Source: Rikenellaceae bacterium
GTDB lineage: Bacteria > Bacteroidota > Bacteroidia > Bacteroidales > Rikenellaceae
NCBI GenBank assembly: GCA_015059955.1
Contig: SUZK01000002.1
Location: 62,001 to 126,000, forward strand
Length of the DNA: 64,000 bases
Direction of reading: 5' to 3'
A program made the position numbers and the translations under genes. The stretch's first letter is position 1. Every line of letters begins with the position of its first letter. Shown here one piece after another: positions 34,457 through 43,206 of this stretch. The notes under the pieces were generated by a model. That model was given only the letters and a program-made list of their open reading frames with translations, made no database searches and was not told the origin of the DNA.

Positions 34457-34873
34457 GTGGGTCTTACGTTGCAACATAGAGGTGTTGTCGAGCGTGTGGA
34501 GACGGGTAAGGTCTTCGTACGCGTCGAGAAGGAGAGTGCCTGTCAGGCGTGCCACGCTAAGGGTCTGTGTGGTGAGAGTGGCAGTGTGCGCATTATAGAG
34601 GTGCGTACCGACCACGCGGCATCGTATCAGGCGGGTGAGCGCGTTGTTGTGGGACTTATGAGGGGCGGCATGGCGGCATCGTCTGTTGTGTGGGGCTATG
34701 TAGTTCCGCTGGTTGTGCTTCTTGTGACACTGCTCGTCTTGCATGGTGTAGGCGTGGCTGATGGCCCTACGGCACTGATAACCATAGGCGCGGTGATATT
34801 GTACTACGTGGTGCTATATGTCATGCGTCATCATTTTGAAAAACGGATACAATTTACAATTATAAAGGAGTAA
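34457..34873 (+). CDS. rseC: RseC/MucC-family membrane protein, first gene of rnf cluster
   Basis: 138 aa; start is a GTG at 34457 or a TTG at 34469, no ATG precedes the Cys motif. Four Cys in ACQACHAKGLCGESG (about 27-42) fit the RseC N-terminus, which may hold a metal site, and two membrane helices follow (about 75-95, 103-122). In Bacteroidota an RseC-type protein precedes the Rnf genes. Its stop overlaps the start of rnfB (TAATG). Role in Rnf assembly or regulation is inferred from context. Confidence 0.85.
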   Translation: MGLTLQHRGVVERVETGKVFVRVEKESACQACHAKGLCGESGSVRIIEVRTDHAASYQAGERVVVGLMRGGMAASSVVWGYVVPLVVLLVTLLVLHGVGVADGPTALITIGAVILYYVVLYVMRHHFEKRIQFTIIKE

Positions 34874-35829
34874 TGAACGAGTTATTATTGACAGTCCTAA
34901 CACTCTCGGTGTTGGGAGCTCTGTTGGCTGTAATTCTCTACTTCGTAGCTAAGAAGTTTAGAGTCGAAGAGGACCCTCGTATCGGTGAGGTGGAGAAGAT
35001 GCTGCCTGGTGCTAACTGCGGTGGCTGTGGCTTTGCGGGATGTAGAGCTATGTCTGAGGCGTTGGTGACACGCGACAACATATCGTCGCTCTTCTGCCCT
35101 GTGGCAGGTGGCGAGACGATGAAGTCGATTGCAGGATATTTGGGTAAGGCTGCTGCCGAGAAGAGCCCTATGGTGGCTACTATGCGCTGCGGTGGCTCAT
35201 GCGATAAGCGCCCTAAGGTTAATCACTATGATGGTGCGTTGAGTTGCGCTGTGGTAAACACCTTCTATGTCGGTGAGTCGGCTTGCGCCTTTGGCTGTAT
35301 CGGCTATGGCGACTGCGTGCATGCCTGCCAATTCGGTGCTCTACACGTAAATCCCGAAACAGGTCTTGTTGAGGTTGACCCCGATAAGTGTACCGCTTGT
35401 GGCGCTTGTGTCAAGGCGTGCCCCAAGGGCCTCTTCGAGTTGCGCAAGAAGTGGCCTAAGAACCGCGCTATATATGTGGCATGTCGCTCGAAGAACCGTG
35501 GCTCGGTGGTTATGAAGGCTTGTAAGGCTGGCTGTATCGGCTGTGGTAAGTGCGAGAAGGTGTGTCCTTTTGGTGCTATTACCATCGACAGCTACTTGGC
35601 ATATATCGACCCAGAGAAGTGTAAGCTATGCCGTAAGTGTGTCAACGAGTGCCCAACGGGTGCTATACATATCGTTAACATGGAGCGCTTGCCACGCGAG
35701 GCTAAGCCCGTAGCACCAAAGGTGGAGGCCGCAAAGCCCGTAGCGCCTAAGGTTGAGGCACAAAAGAGTGAGGCCACTAAGGTAGATAACAATATTGAGT
35801 CTAAGGCTGAGACCGCTAATAAAGAGTAG
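34873..35829 (+). CDS. rnfB: Rnf electron transport complex subunit B
   Basis: 318 aa. N-terminal membrane helix, the CGGCGFAGC iron-sulfur motif (about 54-62) with a later FCPVAGG, then ferredoxin sites including CTACGACVKAC, CIGCGKCEKVC and CKLCRKCVNEC. RnfB takes electrons from ferredoxin and passes them into the membrane complex that pumps Na+ or H+ and reduces NAD+. A Lys/Ala/Pro tail with repeated KPVAPKVE units (about 278-305) ends the protein and recalls the IF-2 linker. Second gene of rseC-rnfBCDGEA. Confidence 0.95.
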   Translation: MNELLLTVLTLSVLGALLAVILYFVAKKFRVEEDPRIGEVEKMLPGANCGGCGFAGCRAMSEALVTRDNISSLFCPVAGGETMKSIAGYLGKAAAEKSPMVATMRCGGSCDKRPKVNHYDGALSCAVVNTFYVGESACAFGCIGYGDCVHACQFGALHVNPETGLVEVDPDKCTACGACVKACPKGLFELRKKWPKNRAIYVACRSKNRGSVVMKACKAGCIGCGKCEKVCPFGAITIDSYLAYIDPEKCKLCRKCVNECPTGAIHIVNMERLPREAKPVAPKVEAAKPVAPKVEAQKSEATKVDNNIESKAETANKE

Positions 35830-35832
35830 AGT

Positions 35833-37188
35833 ATGAAGACATTTCCCATAGGCGGTATTCATCCGTCGGATAATAAGAAGTGGAGCAAGGATCGCCCCAT
35901 CGAGGTTATGGAGCTTCCAGACCAGGTGGCAATCCCAATGATTCAGCATATAGGAGCCCCCTCGACACCTATTGTCAAGAAGGGCGATAAGGTGCTCACA
36001 GGTCAGCTTATAGGTCAGGCCGTAGGCTTCGTGTCGGCAAACATTCACTCGCCAATCTCAGGTACAGTGACCTCTGTCGATGTATATCCTAATGGTCAGG
36101 GACAACGGCGGATGATGGTAGTTATTAAGCGCGAGGGTGACGAGTGGATGGAGAATATTGACCGCACTCCCGAGCTTAAGCGCGATTGTAAGCTCACGCC
36201 TGCCGAGATTGTCGCAAAGGTTAAGGATGCCGGTATCGTAGGTTTGGGTGGTGCTCAGTTCCCTACACACGTCAAGCTATCGGTGCCCGATGGCCAGAAG
36301 GCTGAGATATTGATTATCAATGGCGTTGAGTGTGAGCCATACCTCACCTCGGACTATCGTAATATGTTGGAGCGTGGCGAGATGATTTTGGTCGGCATCG
36401 AGATATTGATGCGCGCCATATCTGTCAAGCGCGCCGTCATCGGCATCGAGGCAAACAAACCAGCTGCCGTTGAGCTCCTCAAGGCACTTATCACCAAGGG
36501 TGGATATAAGGGCATCGAGGTCGAGACACTCCAGACACGCTACCCTCAGGGTGGTGAGAAGCAGCTCATCGCTGCCGTCACAGGTCGCCAGGTGGCGCCT
36601 CCACCAGCACTCCCTATCTCGGTAGGTGCTGTGGTATGTAACGTATCAACGACCATTGCCGTATACGAGGCTGTACAGAAGAATAAGCCACTCATCGAGC
36701 GGGTGGTAACGGTTACAGGTAAGCACCTTAAGGAGACTCACAACTTTTTGATGCGCTTCGGCATCCCCGTAAGTCACCTTTTGGAGCGCGCTGGAGGCAT
36801 CCCCGATGGCGATGTAAAGCTGCTCAATGGTGGTCCTATGATGGGTCGTGCTGTTGTTGATATTACAGCCCCTATCATCAAGGGTTGTTCAGGCATCACC
36901 GTGATATCGGATGAGGATACTGCACGTGGTGTTGAGGGCGTATGTATCAAGTGTGCCAAGTGTGTGGCAGCGTGCCCTATGGGCCTTGAGCCATACTTGT
37001 TGTCGAAGATGGCACGCCTCCAGAAGTGGGATATCGCCGAGGAGCACAACACGGTAGATTGCATCGAGTGTGGCTGCTGCTCATATACCTGTCCTTCGAA
37101 CCTTCCACTATTGGACTACATACGGATTGGTAAGCAGACGGTCATGACGAATATACGTGCGCGCGCGGCCGCTAATAATAAGAAGTAA
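35833..37188 (+). CDS. rnfC: Rnf electron transport complex subunit C
   Basis: 451 aa. N-terminal barrel-like SGTVTSVD region, the flavin/NADH-binding SLBB-type core (GLGGAQFPTHVKLS, INGVECEPYLTSDYR) and two C-terminal 4Fe-4S motifs CIKCAKCVAACPMG and CIECGCCSYTCPSN. RnfC is the NADH-oxidising/reducing peripheral subunit. It begins 3 bp after rnfB. Length and motif order match the family. Confidence 0.96.
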   Translation: MKTFPIGGIHPSDNKKWSKDRPIEVMELPDQVAIPMIQHIGAPSTPIVKKGDKVLTGQLIGQAVGFVSANIHSPISGTVTSVDVYPNGQGQRRMMVVIKREGDEWMENIDRTPELKRDCKLTPAEIVAKVKDAGIVGLGGAQFPTHVKLSVPDGQKAEILIINGVECEPYLTSDYRNMLERGEMILVGIEILMRAISVKRAVIGIEANKPAAVELLKALITKGGYKGIEVETLQTRYPQGGEKQLIAAVTGRQVAPPPALPISVGAVVCNVSTTIAVYEAVQKNKPLIERVVTVTGKHLKETHNFLMRFGIPVSHLLERAGGIPDGDVKLLNGGPMMGRAVVDITAPIIKGCSGITVISDEDTARGVEGVCIKCAKCVAACPMGLEPYLLSKMARLQKWDIAEEHNTVDCIECGCCSYTCPSNLPLLDYIRIGKQTVMTNIRARAAANNKK

Positions 37189-37210
37189 AACGAAAAACGA
37201 TATAAATATT

Positions 37211-38218
37211 ATGGCTACAAGACTATTTGCGGCACCATCACCACATATCCACGGCGGCGAGTCTACGCGTCGTATTATGTTAGATGTCGTGCTGGCACTT
37301 ATTCCTGCTTTGGCAGTATCGGCCTACGTCCTTGGTTGGCGCTCGCTGATGATAACGGCGGTTGCTGTTGCCAGCTGTGTGCTCTTCGAGTACCTTATTC
37401 AGCGCCTCTTATTCAAGGGTCGCACAACCATTGGTGACCTCTCGGCGGTGGTTACAGGTATGCTCTTAGCATTCAACCTTCCAGTGGGTATTCCATGGTG
37501 GATTGTTGTTATCGGCGCGTTGGTGGCAATAGGTATTGGCAAGATGACCTTCGGAGGTCTCGGTTGCAACCCCTTTAACCCAGCACTTACAGGCCGTATA
37601 TTCCTGCTTATCGCCTATCCTGTGCAGATGACAGACTGGACAACGGGTGTACCTACGGATATGCAGAGCCCTATGATGTTCGATAGCGTTAGTGGTGCTA
37701 CCTCGGCAGATGCCATGTCGGGTGCTACGGCACTCCCAATGGTTAAGCAGAACCCCGAGCTTGCTGGTAATACCGACTTTGGCGATATGCTCTTTGGCCA
37801 AATGAATGGCTCTATGGGTGAGATATGCGCATTGGCACTTATCCTCGGAGGTATCTATCTGTTGTGGCGCAAGGTCATTACATGGCATATACCAGTTGCT
37901 ATTCTCGGCACTATGGCAATCTTTGCTGCGTGCGTAGGTATGTGTGAGGGCGGCTCGCTCGTATATGAGTTGCCTATCTTCCACCTATTGGCTGGTGGTG
38001 CGCTGCTGGGTGCTATCTTCATGGCTACCGACTACTCGACGTCGCCAATGACCCACAAGGGTATGATAATATATGGTGTCGGCATTGGTGTTATCACTAT
38101 GGTCATACGTCTGTGGGGTGCCTATCCCGAGGGTATGTCGTTTGCGATATTCATCATGAATGCTGCAACGCCACTCATCAATAAGTATTGTAAACCAAAG
38201 CGTTTTGGTACAAAATAG
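37211..38218 (+). CDS. rnfD: Rnf electron transport complex subunit D
   Basis: 335 aa from the ATG at 37211 (MATRLFAAPSPHIHGGESTR), after an A-rich leader; the track's earlier start overlaps rnfC. Multi-pass membrane subunit with about nine helices. GATSADAMSGATALPM contains the SGAT motif where FMN is covalently attached to Thr in RnfD. GFGGLGCNPFNPALTGR-like sequence near residue 115 is also typical. It forms part of the ion-translocating core. Confidence 0.95.
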   Translation: MATRLFAAPSPHIHGGESTRRIMLDVVLALIPALAVSAYVLGWRSLMITAVAVASCVLFEYLIQRLLFKGRTTIGDLSAVVTGMLLAFNLPVGIPWWIVVIGALVAIGIGKMTFGGLGCNPFNPALTGRIFLLIAYPVQMTDWTTGVPTDMQSPMMFDSVSGATSADAMSGATALPMVKQNPELAGNTDFGDMLFGQMNGSMGEICALALILGGIYLLWRKVITWHIPVAILGTMAIFAACVGMCEGGSLVYELPIFHLLAGGALLGAIFMATDYSTSPMTHKGMIIYGVGIGVITMVIRLWGAYPEGMSFAIFIMNAATPLINKYCKPKRFGTK

Positions 38219-38232
38219 CGAAGGCAGAGAGT

Positions 38233-39099
38233 ATGAAGAGTTCACTTAAAAATATGGTTGTGGTGTTGTTCACCATCACCGCTATCTCGGCACTTCTCGT
38301 GGCCCTTGTAAACGATGTTACGAAGGATGCTATCGCCGAGGCAGAGCAGAAGAATAAGGATTTGGCTAAGCTCGAGGTGTTGCCTTCGTTCGATGGGCAG
38401 GCCGAGATGAATGATACGTCATATCAGATTGGAGACTTCACGGTAAATGTTACCGAGGTAAAGGTCGACGGCAAGATTTTGGGCTATGCTGTTGAGGCGC
38501 CCAGCCTTACGGCTAATGGCTATGCCGATAAGATTTATCTTATGGTAGGCTTCGTTGAGGATGAGGCGGGCCGTGCAAAGATTCATGGCGTCAAGGTCCT
38601 CTCGCAGAAGGAGACCCCGGGTCTTGGTGCTAATATGATTAAGCCAGGCAATAAGCTCGAGTCGAGCATCCTTGGCAAGTATGCCGATGATTTGGTCTTC
38701 AAGGTTAAGAAGGATGATGCATCTGGCTCGTTCGATGCTCTCACAGGCTCAACGATATCTTCGCGTGCCTATGCCAATGCTGTGGAGACAGCCTATGCAG
38801 GCTACCTTATGAAGAAGGGACTGCTTCTTAATAAGGGTAATGTTGCGGTAGAAAAGAGCGCTGAGGATGATATGGATGTCAAGGATTATGAGCATGTCAC
38901 TGATGATCCTAACGCTGAGGAGCTTAATGCCGAGGAGGATGTCAATACTTCGGATGAGGGTGTTGAGAGTGTCGAGTCTGTGGAGGCTATCGAGGCTGAG
39001 GGTGCGGATGCCACTGACGAGGTATCGGTTGATGAGGCGTCAGTAAATGAGCAATTAGATGAGTCTGAGACTCAGAAAGGAGAGGTAAACAATGAGTAA
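38233..39099 (+). CDS. rnfG: Rnf electron transport complex subunit G with acidic C-terminal tail
   Basis: 288 aa. One N-terminal membrane helix (about 7-27) then the FMN-binding domain (about 70-200), with DALTGSTISSRA carrying the Thr that receives covalent FMN. The usual protein stops soon after this domain; here about 80 extra residues (about 205-288) are very acidic and Ser/Val-rich (VESVESVEAIEAEG), almost no structure predicted. Its last 8 bp overlap rnfE. The tail's role is unknown. Confidence 0.93.
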   Translation: MKSSLKNMVVVLFTITAISALLVALVNDVTKDAIAEAEQKNKDLAKLEVLPSFDGQAEMNDTSYQIGDFTVNVTEVKVDGKILGYAVEAPSLTANGYADKIYLMVGFVEDEAGRAKIHGVKVLSQKETPGLGANMIKPGNKLESSILGKYADDLVFKVKKDDASGSFDALTGSTISSRAYANAVETAYAGYLMKKGLLLNKGNVAVEKSAEDDMDVKDYEHVTDDPNAEELNAEEDVNTSDEGVESVESVEAIEAEGADATDEVSVDEASVNEQLDESETQKGEVNNE

Positions 39100-39679
39100 A
39101 CTACAACTTATAACCAAGGGTATCATCAAGGAGAACCCTACATTTGTGCTCATCTTGGGTATGTGTCCTACCATTGGTGTCACCTCATCGGCAATAAATG
39201 GTATGGGTATGGGTGTTGCGACTATGGCTGTGCTTATCATGTCGAACATGGTTATATCTATGATTAAGAATTTGGTGCCAGATAAGGTGCGTATCCCTGC
39301 CTTTATCGTTGTCATTGCATCGTTCGTAACAATAATCGAGATGTTGATGAAGGCCTATGTTCCTGCGCTCTACGCATCACTTGGTGTATTCATTCCACTT
39401 ATCGTGGTTAACTGTATTATCTTGGGTCGTGCCGAGGCCTTCGCATCGAAGAATGGAGTTGGCGCATCGGCACTTGATGGTATTGGCATCGGCCTTGGCT
39501 TTACGCTCTCGCTGACCGTTATCGGTGCTGTGCGCGAGCTTCTCGGTTCGGGCGCCATCTTTGGTATGCCTATGGTCGAGGGCGATGGCATTATGCCTCT
39601 TATCTTCATCCTTGCCCCCGGTGGTTTCATCGTGTTGGGCTACCTAATGGTTTTGTTCAATAAAATAGCTAAACGATAG
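39092..39679 (+). CDS. rnfE: Rnf electron transport complex subunit E
   Basis: 195-aa integral membrane subunit with about six helices, opening MSKLQLITKGIIKENPTF, then LGMCPTIGVTSSAINGMGMG and a later VNCIILGRAEAFASKNG, the RnfE/RnfA signature with a conserved Cys. Pairs with RnfA in the membrane core that moves ions. Overlaps rnfG and precedes rnfA by 5 bp. Confidence 0.95.
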   Translation: MSKLQLITKGIIKENPTFVLILGMCPTIGVTSSAINGMGMGVATMAVLIMSNMVISMIKNLVPDKVRIPAFIVVIASFVTIIEMLMKAYVPALYASLGVFIPLIVVNCIILGRAEAFASKNGVGASALDGIGIGLGFTLSLTVIGAVRELLGSGAIFGMPMVEGDGIMPLIFILAPGGFIVLGYLMVLFNKIAKR

Positions 39680-39684
39680 AGAGT

Positions 39685-40353
39685 ATGGAATTGATGACTT
39701 TATTGGTAGGAGCAAATATCTCGGAGAGCGTACGTGGCGCCTTTGAGACTGGCTCGGTAAGTGTACAGGCTATCACCCTTGTTGCTATTGTTATTGGAGC
39801 TATCTTCGTAAACAACGTCGTTCTCTCGCAGTTCCTCGGCATCTGTCCCTTCTTGGGTGTATCGTCGAAGGTAGAGACCTCGTTGGGTATGGGTATGGCC
39901 GTTACCTTCGTAATGGCACTTTCGACGGTTGTTACATGGGCGTTGCAGACCTTTGTGCTTGCGCCATTCGGCATCGAGTATATGCAGACCATCGTCTTTA
40001 TCCTTGTCATCGCGGCACTGGTGCAGATGGTCGAGATTGTACTCAAGAAGGTGTCACCAGCGTTGTATCAGGCCCTCGGTATCTTCTTGCCACTGATTAC
40101 CACGAACTGTGCTGTGTTGGGTGTTGCGATTATCGCCGTGCAGAAGGATTTCGACCTTCTTACGGGTGTCGTATACTCTACGGCTACGGCTCTTGGCTTC
40201 GCTTTGGCGTTGGTGCTCTTCGCTGGTATTCGTGAGCGCCTCGATATGGAGGATGTCCCCAGTGCGTTACGTGGTGTGCCCATCGCGCTTATCACGGCTG
40301 GTTTGTTGGCAATGGCATTTATGGGCTTCGCCAATGTTGTGCCTCTCCCATAA
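39685..40353 (+). CDS. rnfA: Rnf electron transport complex subunit A
   Basis: 222-aa integral membrane subunit, paralogue of RnfE. VLSQFLGICPFLGVSSKVET and LITTNCAVLGVAIIA hold the conserved Cys residues proposed to carry an iron-sulfur centre across the membrane. The N-terminus (about the first 25 residues, MELMTLLVGANISESVRGAF) is longer than in classical RnfA (about 190 aa). Last gene of the operon; a terminator follows. Confidence 0.95.
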   Translation: MELMTLLVGANISESVRGAFETGSVSVQAITLVAIVIGAIFVNNVVLSQFLGICPFLGVSSKVETSLGMGMAVTFVMALSTVVTWALQTFVLAPFGIEYMQTIVFILVIAALVQMVEIVLKKVSPALYQALGIFLPLITTNCAVLGVAIIAVQKDFDLLTGVVYSTATALGFALALVLFAGIRERLDMEDVPSALRGVPIALITAGLLAMAFMGFANVVPLP

Positions 40354-40378
40354 TGGGCGTTTGAGATAGAGTAGAGTT

Positions 40379-40406
40379 AGGGGCTGAGTTAGTCGGCCCC
40401 TCTTTT
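40379..40406 (+). terminator. rnf operon terminator
   Basis: AGGGGC/GCCCCT stem extended through the loop by GGC-TGA/TCG-GCC pairing, then TCTTTTT, 26 bp after rnfA. Confidence 0.8.
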
Positions 40407-40434
40407 TAATATATTAGCAAAACATATAGCGGTT

Positions 40435-41406
40435 ATGCTCACCATAGATAAGATACTATCCATCAGTAGCGATGCGGAGTTTGAGCGTGTGGCTCTCGAG
40501 TTGTTTCGCTATCAGGCACGCTACACCGCGCCCTATGCCGAATACTTATCTCTTATAGGTGTCGATGTGGAGGCGGTGCAGAGCCTTGGCGATATACCAT
40601 TTATGCCCATCGAACTCTTCAAGAGCCGCGATGTCTATTGTGGTGAGTCTGCGCCTGAGATAGTCTTCACATCGAGTAACACCGGCTCTACGGTAGCCTC
40701 GCGCCATATGATGGCATCACTCGATGTATATCGTAGGTGTTTCGTGCGTGGCTTCGAGAACTTCTACGGTGCGCCTGAGCAGTGGAGCATCTATGGTCTT
40801 CTGCCCAACTATTTGGAGCGCGAAGGCTCGTCGCTGGTCTATATGGTCGATAGACTTATTGCGATGGCTGGCTCTGGTGGCTTCTATCTCAACGACTATG
40901 AGCGTCTTATTAGTGATATGCGCTCCGACCCGAAGCCCAAGATTTTGCTTGGCGTAAGCTACGCCTTGTGGGATGTTGCCGAGCAGTATGCGCCAAAGTT
41001 GCAGAACACAATCGTCATGGAGACGGGTGGCATGAAGGGACGCCGTAAGGAGATTAGCAAGCGCGAGCTACACGATATATTGTGTCGTGGCTTCGGGGTG
41101 GAGCATATCCACTCGGAGTATGGCATGGCGGAGCTTACCTCACAGGCATACTCGTCGGGCGAGGGTATCTTCGCAGCGCCACGATGGATGCGTGTCATGG
41201 TGCGCGACGTGAACGACCCCATGGACCATGCGCCACACGCCATGCGTGGTGGCATAGATATCATAGATTTGGGCAACCTGTCGTCGTGCGCCTTTATACA
41301 GACGCAGGACGTAGGTCGCTTGTTGGACGATGGCCGCTTTATGGTCGAGGGTCGCATTGCGGGTAGCGATATTCGAGGATGTAACCTTCTTGTTCACAAT
41401 ATGTAA
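40435..41406 (+). CDS. LuxE/PaaK-family acyl-protein synthetase-like protein
   Basis: 323 aa resembling the LuxE acyl-protein synthetase (adenylate-forming superfamily): TSSNTGSTVASRHMM in the position of the phosphate-binding loop, WSIYGLLPNYLEREGSSLVYMVDRL, an SEYGMAELTSQAYS motif and a DIIDLGNLSSCAFIQTQDVG end. Such proteins activate carboxylic acids; the true substrate here is unknown. Its stop overlaps the start of the LicD-GT2 gene (TAATG), so both probably act in surface glycan or lipid decoration. No -7 element was found directly upstream. Confidence 0.83.
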   Translation: MLTIDKILSISSDAEFERVALELFRYQARYTAPYAEYLSLIGVDVEAVQSLGDIPFMPIELFKSRDVYCGESAPEIVFTSSNTGSTVASRHMMASLDVYRRCFVRGFENFYGAPEQWSIYGLLPNYLEREGSSLVYMVDRLIAMAGSGGFYLNDYERLISDMRSDPKPKILLGVSYALWDVAEQYAPKLQNTIVMETGGMKGRRKEISKRELHDILCRGFGVEHIHSEYGMAELTSQAYSSGEGIFAAPRWMRVMVRDVNDPMDHAPHAMRGGIDIIDLGNLSSCAFIQTQDVGRLLDDGRFMVEGRIAGSDIRGCNLLVHNM

Positions 41407-43193
41407 TGAAGTATAATTCGGACATACTACGCCAACTGCACGAGGAGCTTCGCGATGTTCTTCGCGAGACGGTGCGCGTTATGGATGAGGCAGGTATTCC
41501 CTACTTTATACAGGGTGGTACGGCCATCGGTGCTCACTTCTTCGACGACATTGTGCCGTGGGACGACGATATTGACCTTGGCATCACCCGTGAGCATTAT
41601 GAGCGCTTCTTGCGTGTTGCGCCATCGCTACTTCGTGAGGGATACGTTCTTCAGGAGTACACGACGGATAATAACACACCCTTCTACTTTGCTAAGGTAC
41701 GTAAGGTAGGCACGCGCTTTGTCGAGCGCGAGTGGGTAGGCTTGCCCATTGCCGATGGAATATATGTCGATATCTTCCCCTATGACCTTATCCCCGACGA
41801 TGTGCGCTTGGAGCGCCGTCAGCGTCGTAGAGTAAAGTTTTGGGTAAACTGCTTTACGGCAAAGAGCGTGTGGCTATGGAGATGGTTTGGTAGGGCTAAT
41901 AATGGCGTTGTCATGCCCAAGAGCATGGTGTCGTGTGCCGCCATACGTTTGGTGACACTCTTTATGTCCAAGGAGCGTATATACCAGCGACTTAATAGAG
42001 AGCTTACGCGCTATAACACGACCGCGGCAGCGCGCTACAATATTGTGCGTATGCCTAAGGATATGATTGCTCGCACAGCCATCGAACATCGCGAGCTGCG
42101 CCGCTTTGGCGATATGGAGCTGTGGGCACCTGCCGACTTGGAGAGCTATCTGCGCAACCACTATGGCGATATTCAGAAGTGGCTGCCCGAAGATAAACGC
42201 CTCAATCACGCCCCAGAGATATTGCACTTCGCAACACCAATAAGTAGTGACTCGTCAGAGCGTATCTCGGTCGTCATACCTCTATATAATAAGGAGCAGG
42301 AGGTCGAGCGTGCCTTGCGCTCTGTTATCAATCAGAGCCTTGCGCCACGCGAGATTATCGTCGTTGACGATGGCTCGACGGATGCTTCGGTGGCGATTGT
42401 TGAGCGTATAATAGAGGAGCATAAGGGGATAAGTATTCGCCTTGTGCGTCAGGAGAATAGCGGTGTTAGCGCCGCCCGTAATCGAGGTATTGCGGAGGCT
42501 ACGGGCGACTATGTCGCACTGCTCGATGCCGACGACGAGTGGCTCTCGGGCTATATCGCCGAGGTGTGCCGCCTTATGGAGTACCACCCCGATAGCGATG
42601 CCTACTCTACGGCATTCTACATCGTAAATAGGGGTCGTCGTGTGGCGGCTGCCGTGCCTACTACGGAGGGTCTCATTGACCCTGCTACGGAGGCATTGCA
42701 AGGGCGCTATCCTATAATCCCCTCTACGGCAACATTGCGTCGTAGCACGGTGCAGCGCATAGGAGGCTTCCCCGAGGGCATGCGCCTGGGAGAGGACCAG
42801 TGGCTGTGGGCGCGTATGATGCAGGAGGGTGCAACATTCTGCTTCTCACCAATGGCTTTAGTGTGCTACTCGCGAACGGCAACAAACCGTTCGGCTACGA
42901 TATATCGCAGCGAGACATCGGCGCATAGCATTGAGCAGCTATATGATGCAAATCAGCGTGAGGAGCTTAATGAGTATATCGCCCGTGTGGGTATAGGCAA
43001 GGCCTTGACACAGAGTGTGCGTGGCGGCACGGAGGATGCGAAGCGTGCCATCGAGGCGTTCAGTTACACGCAGCGCAACCGTCGTCAGCTACGTCGTCTG
43101 CGAGTGATAAACACACTTCCGAGATGGATGCGACCCATGGTCGATGGGGTGTATAGTGCTGCGGCATGGATATTTAAGAAGCGAGGTTTGTAG
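41406..43193 (+). CDS. LicD-family transferase fused to GT2 glycosyltransferase
   Basis: 595 aa with two domains. Residues about 1-275: LicD fold, with GGTAIGAHFFDDIVPWDDDIDLG (nucleotidyltransferase-type Asp motif) and DGIYVDIFPYD; LicD enzymes transfer phosphocholine or similar phospho-groups to surface glycans. Residues about 284-540: GT2 with VVIPLYNKEQEVERALRSV, VDDGSTD (about 321) and LDADDEW (about 373). The two-domain architecture suggests addition of a sugar and a phospho-substituent by one protein. The gene has an overlapping start with the LuxE-like gene. Its final codons form half of a terminator stem. Confidence 0.88.
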   Translation: MKYNSDILRQLHEELRDVLRETVRVMDEAGIPYFIQGGTAIGAHFFDDIVPWDDDIDLGITREHYERFLRVAPSLLREGYVLQEYTTDNNTPFYFAKVRKVGTRFVEREWVGLPIADGIYVDIFPYDLIPDDVRLERRQRRRVKFWVNCFTAKSVWLWRWFGRANNGVVMPKSMVSCAAIRLVTLFMSKERIYQRLNRELTRYNTTAAARYNIVRMPKDMIARTAIEHRELRRFGDMELWAPADLESYLRNHYGDIQKWLPEDKRLNHAPEILHFATPISSDSSERISVVIPLYNKEQEVERALRSVINQSLAPREIIVVDDGSTDASVAIVERIIEEHKGISIRLVRQENSGVSAARNRGIAEATGDYVALLDADDEWLSGYIAEVCRLMEYHPDSDAYSTAFYIVNRGRRVAAAVPTTEGLIDPATEALQGRYPIIPSTATLRRSTVQRIGGFPEGMRLGEDQWLWARMMQEGATFCFSPMALVCYSRTATNRSATIYRSETSAHSIEQLYDANQREELNEYIARVGIGKALTQSVRGGTEDAKRAIEAFSYTQRNRRQLRRLRVINTLPRWMRPMVDGVYSAAAWIFKKRGL

Positions 43194-43202
43194 CCTCGCT
43201 TC
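43178..43202. terminator. terminator overlapping the end of the LicD-GT2 gene
   Basis: GAAGCGAGG (last codons) / CCTCGCTTC (just after the stop), 7-nt loop containing the TAG. Lies between the convergent LicD-GT2 and ung genes. Confidence 0.7.
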
Positions 43203-43206
43203 ATTG

